Source of the DNA: Melieria omissa
Lineage: Eukaryota > Arthropoda > Insecta > Diptera > Ulidiidae
DNA: 64,000 bases
NCBI GenBank assembly: GCA_963971225.1
Contig: OZ020269.1
Coordinates: 22,008,921-22,072,920, forward strand
Direction of reading: 5' to 3'
Shown: in pieces, positions 11,976 to 23,899 of the stretch
How positions within the stretch are numbered: the first letter of the stretch is position 1
Layout: every line of letters begins with the position of its first letter
Translations under genes and position numbers: made by a program
The notes under the pieces: model-generated
Told to the model about the DNA's origin: nothing
Databases searched by the model: none
What the model saw: only the letters and a program-made list of their open reading frames with translations

Positions 11976-12724
11976 TCAGGTGTACAACTTTGCTTCCGCC
12001 GTTTTTTCCAAAATTAAAAGCTTTATTGCGAAAAAGTGCTTACAGATGTATTATTCAAAGTATTGTCCGTCGCTAGCGACAACTTTCTCCCATCTTTCCT
12101 GCAATTTTCGGATCCCGGCTCGAAAAAAGGAGTCCTCTTTTGACGCTATCCATGAAGCAATCCATTTTTCCAATTCTTCGAAGGATTGAAAATGTTGATC
12201 TGCCAGGCCGTGTGCCATCGATTTGAATAGGTGGAAGTCAGAAGGGGCGACATCTGGGGAATACGGCGGGTGGGGCAAGACTTCCCATTTCAGCGTTTCC
12301 AGGTACTTTTTGACCACTTTTGCGACGTGAGGCAGAGCATTGTCGTGTTGGAGGATGACTCACCATTTTCACTCACCACGAAATCACCATTTTTAAAACG
12401 TTGAAACCACTCCCGACACGTTCTTTCACTCAGAGCAGCATCACCGTAAGTTTCTGAGAGCATTCGATGCGCTTCAGCTGCATTTTTTTCGAATTGTAAC
12501 AGAAAAGTAAAACTTCCCGCAAATGGCGAGAATTGGGCACATAAACGGACATTTTCGAGCGTGAATAATACGAAAACAAGAACAACTGTCACTGAAACGG
12601 CGATGACAATTCGTTAGGCACTGTCCACACTTACTTTAAAGGCATTACCATCTATGTATTTCAACCAGCCTCAGCCGGTACAGCCACCTATCGGAAAACG
12701 GCGGAAGCAAAGTTGTACACCTGA
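11976..12724 (-). mobile_element. Internally deleted mariner (DD34D) with complete terminal repeats
   Basis: Perfect terminal inverted repeats of at least 30 bp (TCAGGTGTACAACTTTGCTT..) are bounded by TA at 11974-11975 and 12725-12726. On the minus strand the N-terminal half (AHRMLSETYGDAALSERTCREWF, RFKNGDFVV) runs straight into the C-terminal half (HDNALPHVAKVV, then PHPPYSPDVAPSDFHLF, then ERWEKVVASDGQYFE). The central block with the first catalytic Asp is missing. The second and third Asp residues, in HDNALPH and APSDFH, are 34 residues apart. The junction is near 12350-12362 and shifts the frame. The element is 749 bp and non-autonomous. Confidence 0.92.
12051..12317 (-). pseudogene. Mariner transposase C-terminal fragment
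   Basis: An open stretch covers the last third of a mariner transposase, from VVKKYLETLKWEVLPHPPYS to the natural end GQYFE. It includes the third catalytic Asp in SPDVAPSDFHLF and the terminal ERWEKVVASDG. Its frame differs from that of the N-terminal piece at 12360-12590, so no full protein can be made. The preserved text suggests a fairly young deletion derivative. Confidence 0.88.
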
Positions 12725-12726
12725 TA

Positions 12727-15700
12727 ATTTGAAGAAATCTTAGTCTGTAAGAACCCTTTTGTGCATTGACTGAATTTAATAAAGAAAAAATAAAGAAATA
12801 AAAAACAAAGAAGGAAAGAAACAAAATATGTGTTGTATCTTCGTTAGATCGAAAACTTTTCAGATCACTCCACAGTGATTCGTTCCATAGACAAAATTCA
12901 TAAAATTTATAGTCTCAGAATTTAATGATTTTCATGTCATTTGAAGGTAAAACTCCAACTAAGAAAACCCCAAAAAATCTGTGCAAAAAATTAATTAGTG
13001 TGTGTGCAAAAGTGGCTCAAAGTTGAAACTTTTTTCAGAAAAAAATGTAAACACATCTTTTCTGTTTTTTAGTCTATTGAGGAAAAAAATTGTAAAAATA
13101 CATGGTTACCAAGAAGTTGCTGAAACTTTTGACATAGATTAAGAAATGATGTGGCCATTTTCGCTTTTAGTGTTATCTCAAAAATTTGCCAAGCTGAGGC
13201 TTTTACATCACTTTTAAATCAAAATATTTTTCCAAATTAAAAATCTGAAAATTGGTAAAACCTAGAGGGAAATATCTAAAAAGTATGTGAAAGTATGTTC
13301 CTGGATTTTTTTTTATTTTAAGAAGCATTCTTTCTTTTTCGGATAATGTAATTATATCCTCCGATATCTTCCGATCTCAGAAAATAATTCAATTTGAAAA
13401 GTGGTCTAAACACTTATTTTTCGACAAAATGTCTTTTTTTCATGCCTAAAAGTATGCAATCAGCATGAAAAATTGAGAAAACTGCAAAAAAGCAAAACAT
13501 ACGTCTATCATTATCGTTTTTATTCCAAAACCAGAGGGTTCTAAGACAATTTCTGTTACTCTTTGGAATAATCAATGTTGATGTTACCGTTTAGTTGCTA
13601 TTTGTTGAATGACTCAAGAATAGTTTTAGAAGATTTTTTTTATATTCAATGAGATATTTTTATGAATCTTATTTTAAATGAGCCAAGGAGCAGCAACTAA
13701 ACTAAAATATCTCATTGAATATAAAAAAATTTTCTAAAATTATTCTTCAGTTCAAAAACCGAAGTACCGAACAGTATTTGCAGTTTCTAGTTCTTTCTAC
13801 AAATTTTGAAGCCTGGAAACATTTCTACTGAGCATTTTAGCGAAATGTATTTCATGTTTAGTTTATTAAGTCTATGGACCAAAAAACACTTAAAGACTAA
13901 TGATCATAAATAACTTTACTGAAATTACAGCTAATTTTTTTTTAAATAAGGACTTGCAGTAACTATTTGGGGCCATTTTGAAATTTGATCTAGAAAGTGA
14001 AAAGATTGATTTAGAATCTCTGTAGGGAAGGGCTCTGTAGATTGGAACAAAGAAGGCATAACTACAACTTTTCACTTTGACATAAAAGACGAGAACGAAG
14101 CCCAAACCTCTAAAAGACATCAGGAAGACAAAAGACTTTAGCAACAATGGACAATCAACTGTATCACGAAGGAGATTATACACAAACATTGAGCAAAGCA
14201 TTATGGATCTATTTTTAAGCGTCTTTGAATCAAACAAGGGGAAACCAACATTATTTGAAGGAAACGGGTCACAAAAACGAACGAAAGAACGAATAGAACG
14301 TAACGAAGGAATGTTCGCTGTATCCCAGAAAGGTGTTAAAAAAAGCTATGATAGCAGCAATGGCTATCTAAGTCTTTTGTCTACCTTTTTTATTGCAGAA
14401 TGTAGAAAATTTGATTGATCTATTATACAAATTTATAGAAAATCTAGATTACTACGTTAATGCCACTTTAGTATAATGTGAAAAAATATTTCTGAACGTT
14501 CAAAGCAGTAAATAATTTTTGTCAGAGAATTTGTAGTAGTCACAGCACTGTGCAGTGCTTTCAAACTGATTCGAAATTGAGCCAAGCAATCAACAAATTT
14601 AAACTGTATGTCTGCCGAATTGAAGCAAAATTCTCTTCAGCTGGAATAAGCCAGTTGTGTTCGACGTGTGTATGTGTGTGTGTGTGCATTGCTGTGAGTC
14701 AACAAAACCATATCCTTAAAATTTTGGCAAATATTAACTAAACACAAGTTGACTGGTTGCTTGCTTATTTGCTCGGCTGGCTGTGTGTTTGTTGCGTTTG
14801 CACAAATGTGACTGATATGTGCTTTGGTTTTGTTGCTGTTGCTTGATTGTTGTTATTTTGTTGGCCTATTTGCTCAACATTGGATGTGTTATAGGCAATT
14901 TTTAATTAAAAGCATAGCATTTATTTAAGATAGTTGCAGCAATTGAACCAAAATAGAATGAAATATCAAAAATGAATAAAATATAAAAAAATATGATATA
15001 GAAGAGAATAAAATGTATGTAGAACAGAATAAAATGAAATGTCAGAAATTTCAAAATTCATCCAAGATTAAATAAAAATTCATAGGTAGCTCACAGACAG
15101 CAAAATGGAAGTCATCAACCTAAAAGTATGCTTCGAAAAAAAGTGTTCCTTTTTTTCAGGCAGAAAACACAACGTGCTGTGAACAACTTTTGACTTCATT
15201 AAAACAGATTTGTTAAAGAGAATTCTGGCTTTGCGTTTGTGTTGAGCCATGCGACAAGCACGTCTGGCACTGGCGCGTGCAACATGACAGCTTCACACAC
15301 GCGATTCCGAAACTTTGGCATTTTCTGTGCACATGACACGTACGTAGGCCCCAACTTGTGCGCCCGTCGCCCAGTCGTAAACGAAGCTCTGCGACAGAAA
15401 CAGCGGCAGATTGTTCGCATTTCAAGCGTGCAGTTGACATTTTTCACACATTAGACACGGCGCCGACATTCAAAGCAAACTCGAGTGTGGTCAAGTGTGG
15501 CGTGAGCCGATAATTTTCCCTTTTACAATCTTACATGCATTGTTGTTGCTTCCGAAATCAACTAGTTGTAATAAACTTGCTGCCGATATCCTTTTCACGA
15601 ATACTGCCAAACTTTTTCACGACTAGGAAAACTGCCAAGATGCTGGTGGAAGCGTGTGTGTGTGTGTGTGTGAAGGTGTGTAAGTGTAAGTGAGAGTGAA

Positions 15701-16380
15701 GAGGGTCAACTGTATGCGCCCAAGGAACAATTACAACTTCCGAGCATTTTCAACCTGACTGCTATCGCCTTTCACAATTCAGCTTTCGTTTTTCACTTTG
15801 AACACGTACAAAGCAGCAAACGGCTGCGACGAGCTGAACTTAGCTGAGCTGTGTCCATGGACGCAGCGAGATGTGTGGAAATTGCGTAACCGGAACTCGG
15901 GCATTTAGCTGGCTGTTAATTTTAAATGCGAGGCGCAAAGTGGCAAATTATGGCCAGTGAAATTGATGCCGTCGATGTCTGTGGAGCGGTCTGTCTGTAT
16001 GTATGGAGGCGTGTGCGGAAATGCGAGGCACTTGCGGTACCACTCGAGGCTCTAATGAGCGCTTATTAGTTGAAACTTCGTGCATGTGTATGTGCGAAAT
16101 GGATCTGAGGGCTGCAAACGTGACTGGCTGCTAATTTGAATTCAAGGCAACTGTGCGCCAATTTACACTTGAGACTTTTCTAATAGCTTTCGATGAATAG
16201 CAGAACGGTTTGTGTTGGCCAAAAAGTATGAAATGGCAAAAGGGTTTCAAAGCAAATTGATTCATTAATAAATACATTTCAAGTATAATTAAGTAATAAT
16301 GGATATTTTGACGGCATTTCGAATAGCTGAAGTGAATAGAATGGAATGACTTTAAAAAGATAAGGTTTTTCAAGGACTTT
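12727..16380. other. Intron sequence, no gene seen
   Basis: It contains a long hairpin at 13622-13745 and TG runs at about 14672-14690 and 15653-15672. A G+C-richer patch at 15240-16120 has overlapping open frames on both strands but no recognised protein. The rest is A/T-rich. Confidence 0.5.
13622..13745. repeat. Imperfect inverted repeat, arms about 40 bp, loop about 40 bp
   Basis: The left arm, TTTTAGAAGATTTTTTTTAT then ATTCAATGAGATATTTT, pairs with AAAATATCTCATTGAATATA then AAAAAAATTTTCTAAAATTA on the right. Flanking GTTGCTATTTG and GCAGCAACTAA extend some complementarity. No target duplication was identified. Confidence 0.65.
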
Positions 16381-18320
16381 CAAGACTTCAAACTTTGAGT
16401 TTTTAGAAAAAATGTTTATTCCTAGAACAATTAAGGAAACCTTTTATTGCCTCTGTCTTAAATTTAAACATTTGGGATTTTTTTCAAAAGATTTTAAAAA
16501 AATTTAACTTGGTGTATGCAGAAGACCAAATAAAAAAAAAAATTTCCTGCAATCATTTAGAAAACCTGCAGATGTCTTTGTATTAATTTTAAACATCTAT
16601 TTCTCTTTGCAAAAGACATTCAAAACTAAAGTGTTTTGAAAACCTAAAGAAAATTAAGAAATTATTTAATAGAACTATTGAGGAAACGTTTACTTTTTGT
16701 GTTGCAAACTTAAATATTAGTTTTTTTCAAAAGACTTTCAGGACTTCAAACTTTCAGTACACTGAAGACCAAACAAAACTATGTTTTTATGGAATTATTG
16801 AGAAAATCTTTCTTGTCTTCGGGTTTTTTCAAAAATTTTTCAACATTTCAAACTGTTAGTAATCTGAAGACCAAAAAAAAAATTTATTCCTGGAACAATT
16901 TAGAAAACCTTTTTGTTTTAAACATTAAAATCCGCTTTTTCAAAAAGCTTTCGAAGTTTTGAAAGTTGAAACTTTGTATATTTTGAAGATACAAAAAATT
17001 GTTTTCCTGGAATTATTGAGAATTATTACTTGACTTTGCTTTAAATTTAAATATTTGTGGTTTTTCTAAAAAACTTTCAAAATTTCAAATTGTGAGTAGT
17101 TTGAAGAGCAAACAAAAAATGTATTTATGGAACAATTTAGAAAACCTCAAACAACTTTTGAAGTTTTAAAAGTTGAACCTCTTTGTGTTCTGAAAACCAA
17201 AAAAAAATGTATTCCATTGAGTAAATCTTTACATGGTTCTGTTTTAAATTTAAATATTCTGTTTGTTAGGTAAAAAACTTTAATGACTTCAAATTTTTGA
17301 GTGTTCTGAAGACCAAACCAAAAATATATTGTTGGAATTTTTGAGAACACCTTTAAAAGTTTTTGTTTTAAACTTAGATATTGGTTGTTTTTTCAAACGA
17401 CTTTCAAGACTTCAAAATTCCAGTATACTGAAGACTACAAAAAATGCATTCTCGGAACCATTTAGATAAAACCTGTAGTAAGTCTTGTTTTAAATGGAAA
17501 AATTGGGGTTCTTTTAAAGCTTTAACCCTTATTCTCATACCCGGGTACCCGGGTGCCCACTGCGATGTATTTTCGTGAAAAAAACTGACAAATAATGAAA
17601 ATTTTTTTTTTACCTTCCGGATCCTCGTTGTTTAGGTGAAAAGCGAACAAATCATATATTTAAAAAATTTTGTTTTTTTAATTAACAAAATATTGAAAAC
17701 TTAAAAATTTCATGAAATGGGTACCCGGGTACCCCGGGTGCCAAACGACGTTAGTAAGTTTGGGTATGAGAATAAGGGTTAAAAAAAAAAAATTAAAATT
17801 TTAAACTTTTAGTATTTTCAAGACCAAACGAAAGGTTGTCCTTGACCAGTTGAGAAAACATTTTTTTGTGTTTTAAATTTAAAAATAAGATTTTTTCTTT
17901 CAAAAGACTTTCATGACTTCAAATTTCAACATTCGGTTAATTTTTCAAAAGACTTTCAAAACTTCAAACGTTAACTGTTTCAAAAGCTATTCTTAGAATC
18001 TTTGAGAAAACCTTTAAATATTTCTTTTTTAGACTTTACTATTCGAAAGTCTTTTAAAACTATAAGTTCCCAGTGTTTCAAAGACCAAAAAATGTATTCC
18101 CAGAACCATTGACAAAATATGTACTTATCTCCGTTTTAAACTTAAACATTCAGTTTCTCAAAAGACTTTCAGGACTTCAAACTCTAAGTACTTATTTCGA
18201 AAAAAAAGAAGGTAAACAATTCTTAGAACCCCTGAGCATGTCTATGTAAAAATTTAAACATTTGGTTTTTCAGTCAAAGTTTAAACATTGACTATTTCGA
18301 AAACCAAAAAAGGTTATTTC
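16381..18320. repeat. Diverged tandem array, unit about 120 bp, split by a TTAA element
   Basis: Phrases such as GACTTCAAACTTT.AGT..TCTGAAGACCAAA followed by ATTCCTGGAACAATT.AGAAAACC recur about every 115-140 bp. Examples are at 16381, 16740, 16845, 17085, 17284, 17407, 17911 and 18172. The element at 17526-17778 interrupts it. Units are strongly diverged, so the array is old. Confidence 0.7.
17526..17778. mobile_element. TTAA-target MITE with GGGTACCC subterminal repeats
   Basis: The inverted ends CCCTTATTCTCATACCC and GGGTATGAGAATAAGGG are perfect over 17 bp, with TTAA at 17522-17525 and 17779-17782. Just inside each end lies a palindromic block of GGGTACCCGGGT type. The element is 253 bp and non-coding. 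TTAA duplication and a CCC terminus suggest a piggyBac-type derivative. Confidence 0.87.
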
Positions 18321-18659
18321 AAGCATTGAAGGCTTTAGTGCTCACAAAGTTGCAAGTTGCCTTATGGCAACGTGGCCTTATGGATTCGTTTGAGGAAAAG
18401 TTAGGTCAAGTCAGTGTGAAGATAGGAATGAATTCAATGGTGGAAGTTTGAATAGCAAAGTGTTTTAGTTGCTGTCTATTGTATCATTTTGAAAAAATAT
18501 TCATAAATTTTAAAATACAGCGCAACCAAAATTGTAGCTGTTGAAAAGTTTATTTTAATGATATAACATATTGAACTAAAGTTTTTCATATCCAAATATA
18601 TCAAAAGAATTCTAAAAGCGCAGAAGAGCTTTACACATTATTAAGACATCTTTAACCTA

Positions 18660-18725
18660 AAAAGTTCAGCAGGTAGTGGGCTTAGAATACCAGAGGCTTT
18701 AGGTTCGATTCCTAGTTCGGGCTAA
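18660..18725 (+). other. tRNA-like B-box segment
   Basis: GGTTCGATTCCTAGTTCGGG resembles the T arm of a tRNA, preceded by GTAGTGGGCTTAGAATACCA. It does not fold into a complete cloverleaf that I can see. It is probably a decayed SINE or tRNA head. Confidence 0.3.
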
Positions 18726-18735
18726 ATACTTTTAA

Positions 18736-19933
18736 CCCTTATGTGTGTGATGGGGTACCCAGGTACCCAAATCACTTTTATATCGAAATTTTATATACTT
18801 GCGGATAACTTAGAAAGTTGTATCTTCATAACTCCCAAAATCGTATTCTGTCTTTTTTTTCGAGTGTTAAATTCTATTTATTTTATTTTGGAGGGTATGA
18901 CACAACATTTTTTTTTTACACCCTTACCCGTGTGCTGGGGCACCCGGGTACCCCAATACATTTTATATGGAGTTGCGTAGATTTCATAGATTTTTTCTGT
19001 AGGTAAAACTTTCTAAAGTTAATAATTTGTAATAAAACAATTTTATCAACGGGAAACAATCACTCAATCAATTTTGAGGAAACGAAAACTTGATTTTGGT
19101 TATATAAACTCCAAGATATATATATATATTTGCAAACCAGACTCAAAACAACTCTCTCGCCTACATGTATCGATATTCGCCTTCAGCTGGTTTTCCCGGG
19201 TACAGTTGACCTTGCAGATGATAAGAGTTTCTTGCGTTATAAGCTTAAAAAGTTGATAACTCATATTTTTCAGATTTCGATTATATATATTGAATAAAGC
19301 GTCCTTTTCGGTTGGTTTCGCTTGATAAAATACTTTTAATATATCTTTTGCTGTGCATATATTGTAGGAAGAATCCAGGCCACTACGCTAGAACACTACG
19401 CGAAATGCCATCTTTGTCACATACATAGTTCGATATTTGGATATTTATCTTCATCACTTCCATTCGAGTCGTATGAGATGGTCGTTTCTATGCAATCCGC
19501 TGGCTCAGCGTCAGAGGCTTCTATTGCTGCGTTGTCAACTGATCTTCACTTTCAGAAATGGAAAATTCGTCATTATTTTTTCCTTCGCACAGTATTTCTT
19601 GAATTTCAGGTGGAATAAATCTTCCAAAACGAGCTCTTGCTCAATAAAAATTCATTTACGAATTTGTTCAGATCTTTCATAATTTAATTAAAACTTTAAG
19701 GGGATCCGAAATTGCGGAAAAATTCATTCATTCACTGGAAATTAAAAAATAAGACAAGACAAGGGAAATCCCAAAATGTACTTTTATATTACTGAGAGCT
19801 TTAAAATTTAGCAAAAACACTAAAATATCTTACAGTGCGAACAAAAAGTCAGAAATTATCATACAATTTGTACTGGGTTACCCGGGTACCCCATCGCACG
19901 GGTAAGAGTGTTTTTTCAGCACACACACTAGGA
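18736..19933. mobile_element. Larger TTAA element with GGGTACCC repeats, possibly composite
   Basis: TTAA occurs at 18732-18735 and 19934-19937. The ends, CCCTTATGTGTGTGATG on the left and TCCTAGTGTGTGTGCTG (reverse complement) on the right, agree at 13 of 17 positions. GGGTACCC-type palindromes lie inside the left end (18750), at 18935-18955, and near the right end (19875-19893). A second left-like end, CCCTTACCCGTGTGCTGGGG at 18922, suggests one copy inside another. A minus-strand stretch at 19440-19690 reads acidic fragments (EFSISESEDQLT) that could be a broken transposase N-terminus, but this is weak. Confidence 0.6.
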
Positions 19934-20046
19934 TTAATATTTTACTTTATATAAGGAAATAATTTCAATTTTGATTATAATTGAATTCTTTAAATAAACT
20001 CAGGAAATAAACTCCTCGAAAGTCGGGTAGCGTCTATAGACAAAGG

Positions 20047-20091
20047 AAACAAAAAACTTAACCTAACCTAGTCCAAGCTAACCTAACCTAA
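20047..20091. repeat. Short CCTAA/TTAGG-type cluster
   Basis: TTAACCTAACCTAG and GCTAACCTAACCTAAG lie within 45 bp. Similar TTAGGTTAGGT pieces occur at about 31482, 35038 and 50002, in at least one case at a LINE fragment's 3' end. This is not a telomere. Confidence 0.5.
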
Positions 20092-22317
20092 GAATCTTGT
20101 GAGTGTCAATTGACTGTGTGGTATTTCTGATGTAAAGTATTTTCACTAAATTTAAAGTTAATGCAAATTATAACTCATGTTTTCCTTAACTTTCGGCTAT
20201 TTCCTACAGATTTTGATTTAAGACATAAACAAATATTAGTGTTTTTAGTTGAAAGTCAATAAGAACATGAAATCATATTTCGCCATATAAACTCTTAATC
20301 CACTTGTTTAGATCGCTAAACACTGCCGGTCACGCAGCTTTTAGAATTATTGTATTGTGTTTGTGCATTTATGTGCTTATACGTACGGATGGCAACCCAG
20401 GGAGCTTGCGCGGCCGACAGGCACTCGATGTACGAACTCCGGCAAAGTAACATCTAAAAACCTCCGACCCTTACAAACATTTACATTTTACATATATATC
20501 AACAAACACCCTAACATTTAAACATTTATAAACAATTAGAAAAAACCCATTTCACAAATTTAATAAAACATAAAACTGACATAAAACACTTATTTTAATT
20601 TAAATTCGTTTGCGCGACCGTCGCTCTTCTGAGTATCGAACACCACTGTTGATACTGTTAGACTTTGAATTAAAAAGAAATTACAAGAAGGTGTTTTAAT
20701 ATTTTTAATTAAGTTTAAAAAAGTCCCATAAAAAAGTCATATTGTATCATAAAAACTGTCAATTCATTGTTGACACCATGAAAAAAAAAAATAAGGGTAG
20801 AGCCAATGCTTCTTGTCATGTTGTCATCATGTTGCATTTGACACTAAACGATTTTTTGGCGTTCTCCTTTGAAAACGTGCTACCGTACTGTTGTTAGGAA
20901 ATCTGCTGAACATTTTTTCAATACTGCAATGAATTATCTGCTGTTAACATTTTTATACTTTCACCCAAAATATATTAGACACAGTGAAAGGTCTATTCCG
21001 TGTTTATTTAAAAAAACATCCTAAAATTCTTAGAATTTTTAATATTTCTCTAATTTCATATTAGTCGAAGTGGCATCATGACTCAAGCTTTTTACGATTA
21101 CGATAAACGTCAATAAACACATTTAGTGTCAAACAATTTGACAGCGGTTCTACCTTTATTTTTTGTATCATGGTTGATGCTGTCAGATTTGTGCACTGTG
21201 CAAGTCGAAAATTCAGACATGGGGGGGACCTTCAGAGGACTTTTCTATAGGTATACTGAGTTGAGATCCACAAGCCGTTTGGCTGGATTGGCTCTAGTTT
21301 AAGAGAAACCCGACTTTGAAGTTTGCTCGTTTTAGTCGAGTTCGTCGCTTAAGCCTTCGAACGTTTAAATGCTAATAGGTTCCAAATCGTTCCGAATATC
21401 GCTTTACTGTCTTCGGCAAGTTTGTAGATATCTTAACGACCAACAAATATGCTAAAGACACCAATCCATAAAAAAATACATTCAAACTGTGTTTTCGACA
21501 AAAATGTCCCAAAAACCCCACTTTCGTCGAGGCATAAAAACAGTACAACGAACCCTCGTGAAAAAAATAAATTAGTATGGTTTTATATAGAGGGTTGGTT
21601 TCTGCATCTAACAAACTAAAAATTTTGCCTGGGAAACGCCCATAAAAGGCGTTGCTCGGCGTCAAAGTTCAAAGTTTTTATCAAAAATATTCAATTAATC
21701 TCAAACTGATTTACACGATATGGGTATCAAACGAAAGGTATTTTTCATACCTGCTGGTGGATCTCAACTTAGTATACCTATAGAAAAGTCGCTCAGTAGG
21801 TCCCCCATGTCAGAATTTTTGAGGGTAAATTTCACGCACAGTGTTATTTTTTAATTTGGATTGCTTTACCAAGTTTGAAGTCCCTTTTAATCATATTTCG
21901 CCATACTCCTTGTTGATACTGTCAGACTTTCATCAAAAAATATGGCAAAGAAGTGTTTTAGTATTTCTCATTTGAATTGCATTTCGAAGTTTGTAAATTA
22001 TATTTCGTCATAAAAACTCTTAATTCACTGTTGACATGAACAGATTTTGTATAAAAAAAATTGAAACACTTTAGTAGACTTTGAAGTCTACTGAAATCTT
22101 CTTGTCTTTGAAGTGTTTTCATCAAATTTTAGGTCAAAAGGCTCATTAATTAAGGCTCATAAATTAATAAATTAATTTAGTTTTTCTTATACAAATCTTA
22201 ATCCTTTAGATATGCATTAAAAAATGTAAAAATTGTATCCAACTACGTTTGATTTGGTCTATTTTCAGTTTAAGTTTGAAATTAATAGTCTTATTGAATC
22301 ATTGTTTTCCATGAAAC
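20092..22317. repeat. Diverged tandem array 'ATACAAACTCTTAACCC' family, part 1
   Basis: Copies of CATATTTCGCCATA.AAACTCTTAATCCACTTGTT, with TTGTTGATACTGTCAGA-type continuations, appear at about 20275, 20740, 21895 and 22010. The consensus matches the array at 36650-37640. The array continues past the hAT element into 25034-25180, where TAAATCAGTCAGTCAGT matches the end of the other array. It also hosts the inverted-repeat element at 21194-21843. Confidence 0.6.
21194..21843. mobile_element. 650-bp element with long terminal inverted repeats, copy 1
   Basis: It starts CACTGTGCAAGTCGAAAATT and ends in GCACAGTG. The two ends are complementary for about 80 bp, including CTATAGGTATACT..GTTGAGATCCAC. 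A collinear but right-truncated copy is at 27421-27940, which fixes the left boundary. No convincing target duplication and no conserved protein were found, only a 97-codon open frame without known domains. Confidence 0.75.
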
Positions 22318-22837
22318 ATTTCAACTAGGGATCGCAATTCTTGGCCATTTTGTGATCCCGGGATTTTCGGGATTGAAAAGTCAAATCCCGGGATCCCGGG
22401 ATTTAATCCCGGGATTCAAATAACAAATTTTTTAAATAAAACAATTTTACCAAATTGCATAAATACTTGTTTATAATATATTTACCATAAAACTGGACAC
22501 AGTTTAATCACATTTGGGGTAGTTTTAAGATTTTTTATCTTGAATTTAATCACATTGTAAGGCGGAAAGGGAGGCAGTCGGTGTTGAGTCGTCGAAGTGG
22601 TTGGTTGTGCGCGGCACATCACCAAAATCCAGTTGTCATTTACAATCAGTTGTCAATTACATTCAAAATTGTCAGTTTAAATTTAAATCAAATAAATAAA
22701 CATAGTCATCCTTGACAACATTTTGTTTAACTTAAAAGTTTTTCATTTGACATTTAACTTCAGTTTGATAACATTTAGTTTTATCCAAAAATGACACTTA
22801 AACATAACTTATTGCTTTGCATCAAATGTATCATAAA

Positions 22838-23819
22838 GTAAGGGAGAGGGCTGGGGTGTGAACCGGGTTTTGTTTTTTGGCTCTAACTTTTCACAGAATA
22901 AAGATATCGAAAAATCGAAGAAACCGATGGAAAGGTAAATACAACGCGCAAATTTGTTATGAAGACAGATTACCGTTTTGATTAACATTTAACTCTCTAC
23001 GTCCAATTTTATAAGGATGTGATTTTTCGCTTTTCCAAAAAAGTGGCTGGGTTGTGAACCATCTGGCAAATCGCAATCAAAGTCGAAAAATACGAAGAAA
23101 ACACCCATAATTTTGAAATAAGTTGAAAATTTATTAATTCAGGAAGGCTCAAGAGGTGAAAAAAGGTTATAATGACGCCACTTAAGCCAAAAAATCGCAA
23201 TGAATGCAAGTGCTCAAAATTTGTTTTTTTTCATCCTAATCGGTGTCGCAATGTTTGCATATGAAATACGAACGTGTTCTCGCATTGGATCACTTCAAGT
23301 GAACTCACCGAAATCGAGTGACATTACATAAAATTACTTTATTTTAATAAATCCGGCGATATTTGACCGTCCTAGTGCAAATGTAGTCCGAAAACCAGGT
23401 GGTTCATAACCCAGCCCCCACAGTGGTTCACAGCCCAACCACGATGTCACTTTTTTAACTTTTAAAATAACGACACTTCCAATCATATTTCAACATAAAC
23501 AAATGTTGGATCGTAAAATAGAATCAATACCCTAAATAAATATGTGTTACACTTACATTTTTGCAATAACTTCAGTCACTTGGATAGCACTTTAAAAAAA
23601 GCAAAAAAGTTTTCGCAGTCGATTTTCAAACACGATGTCTTTCAAACTCGATTGCTGCCACAAGCAATACGTGTTTGTACTTCGGTGTAACCACAAAAGC
23701 AGAGTCATATCATAAGACAAACTTGACAGTTGAAAGATTTGCGATATGTCAATTAGGGAAAGAAAAAACAGTAATGGTTCACAACCCAGCCTGGTTCACA
23801 ACCCAGCCCTCTCCCTTAC
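22838..23819. mobile_element. 982-bp element with GGTTCACAACCCAGCC repeats, inside the hAT
   Basis: The inverted ends GTAAGGGAGAGGGCTGGG and CCCAGCCCTCTCCCTTAC extend to 26 bp with one mismatch. The subterminal word GGTTCACAACCCAGCC (or its complement) recurs at both ends and at about 23043, 23397 and 23427. The outer TA on each side could be a TA target duplication, giving 22841-23816 as the strict element. No transposase was recognised. Confidence 0.75.
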
Positions 23820-23899
23820 ATATATACGCATATTTGATAAAAAAAAATAAAATAGTTAATTTGTTAGTACTTTTAGTTTTACTTTGATTATTTCGATAA

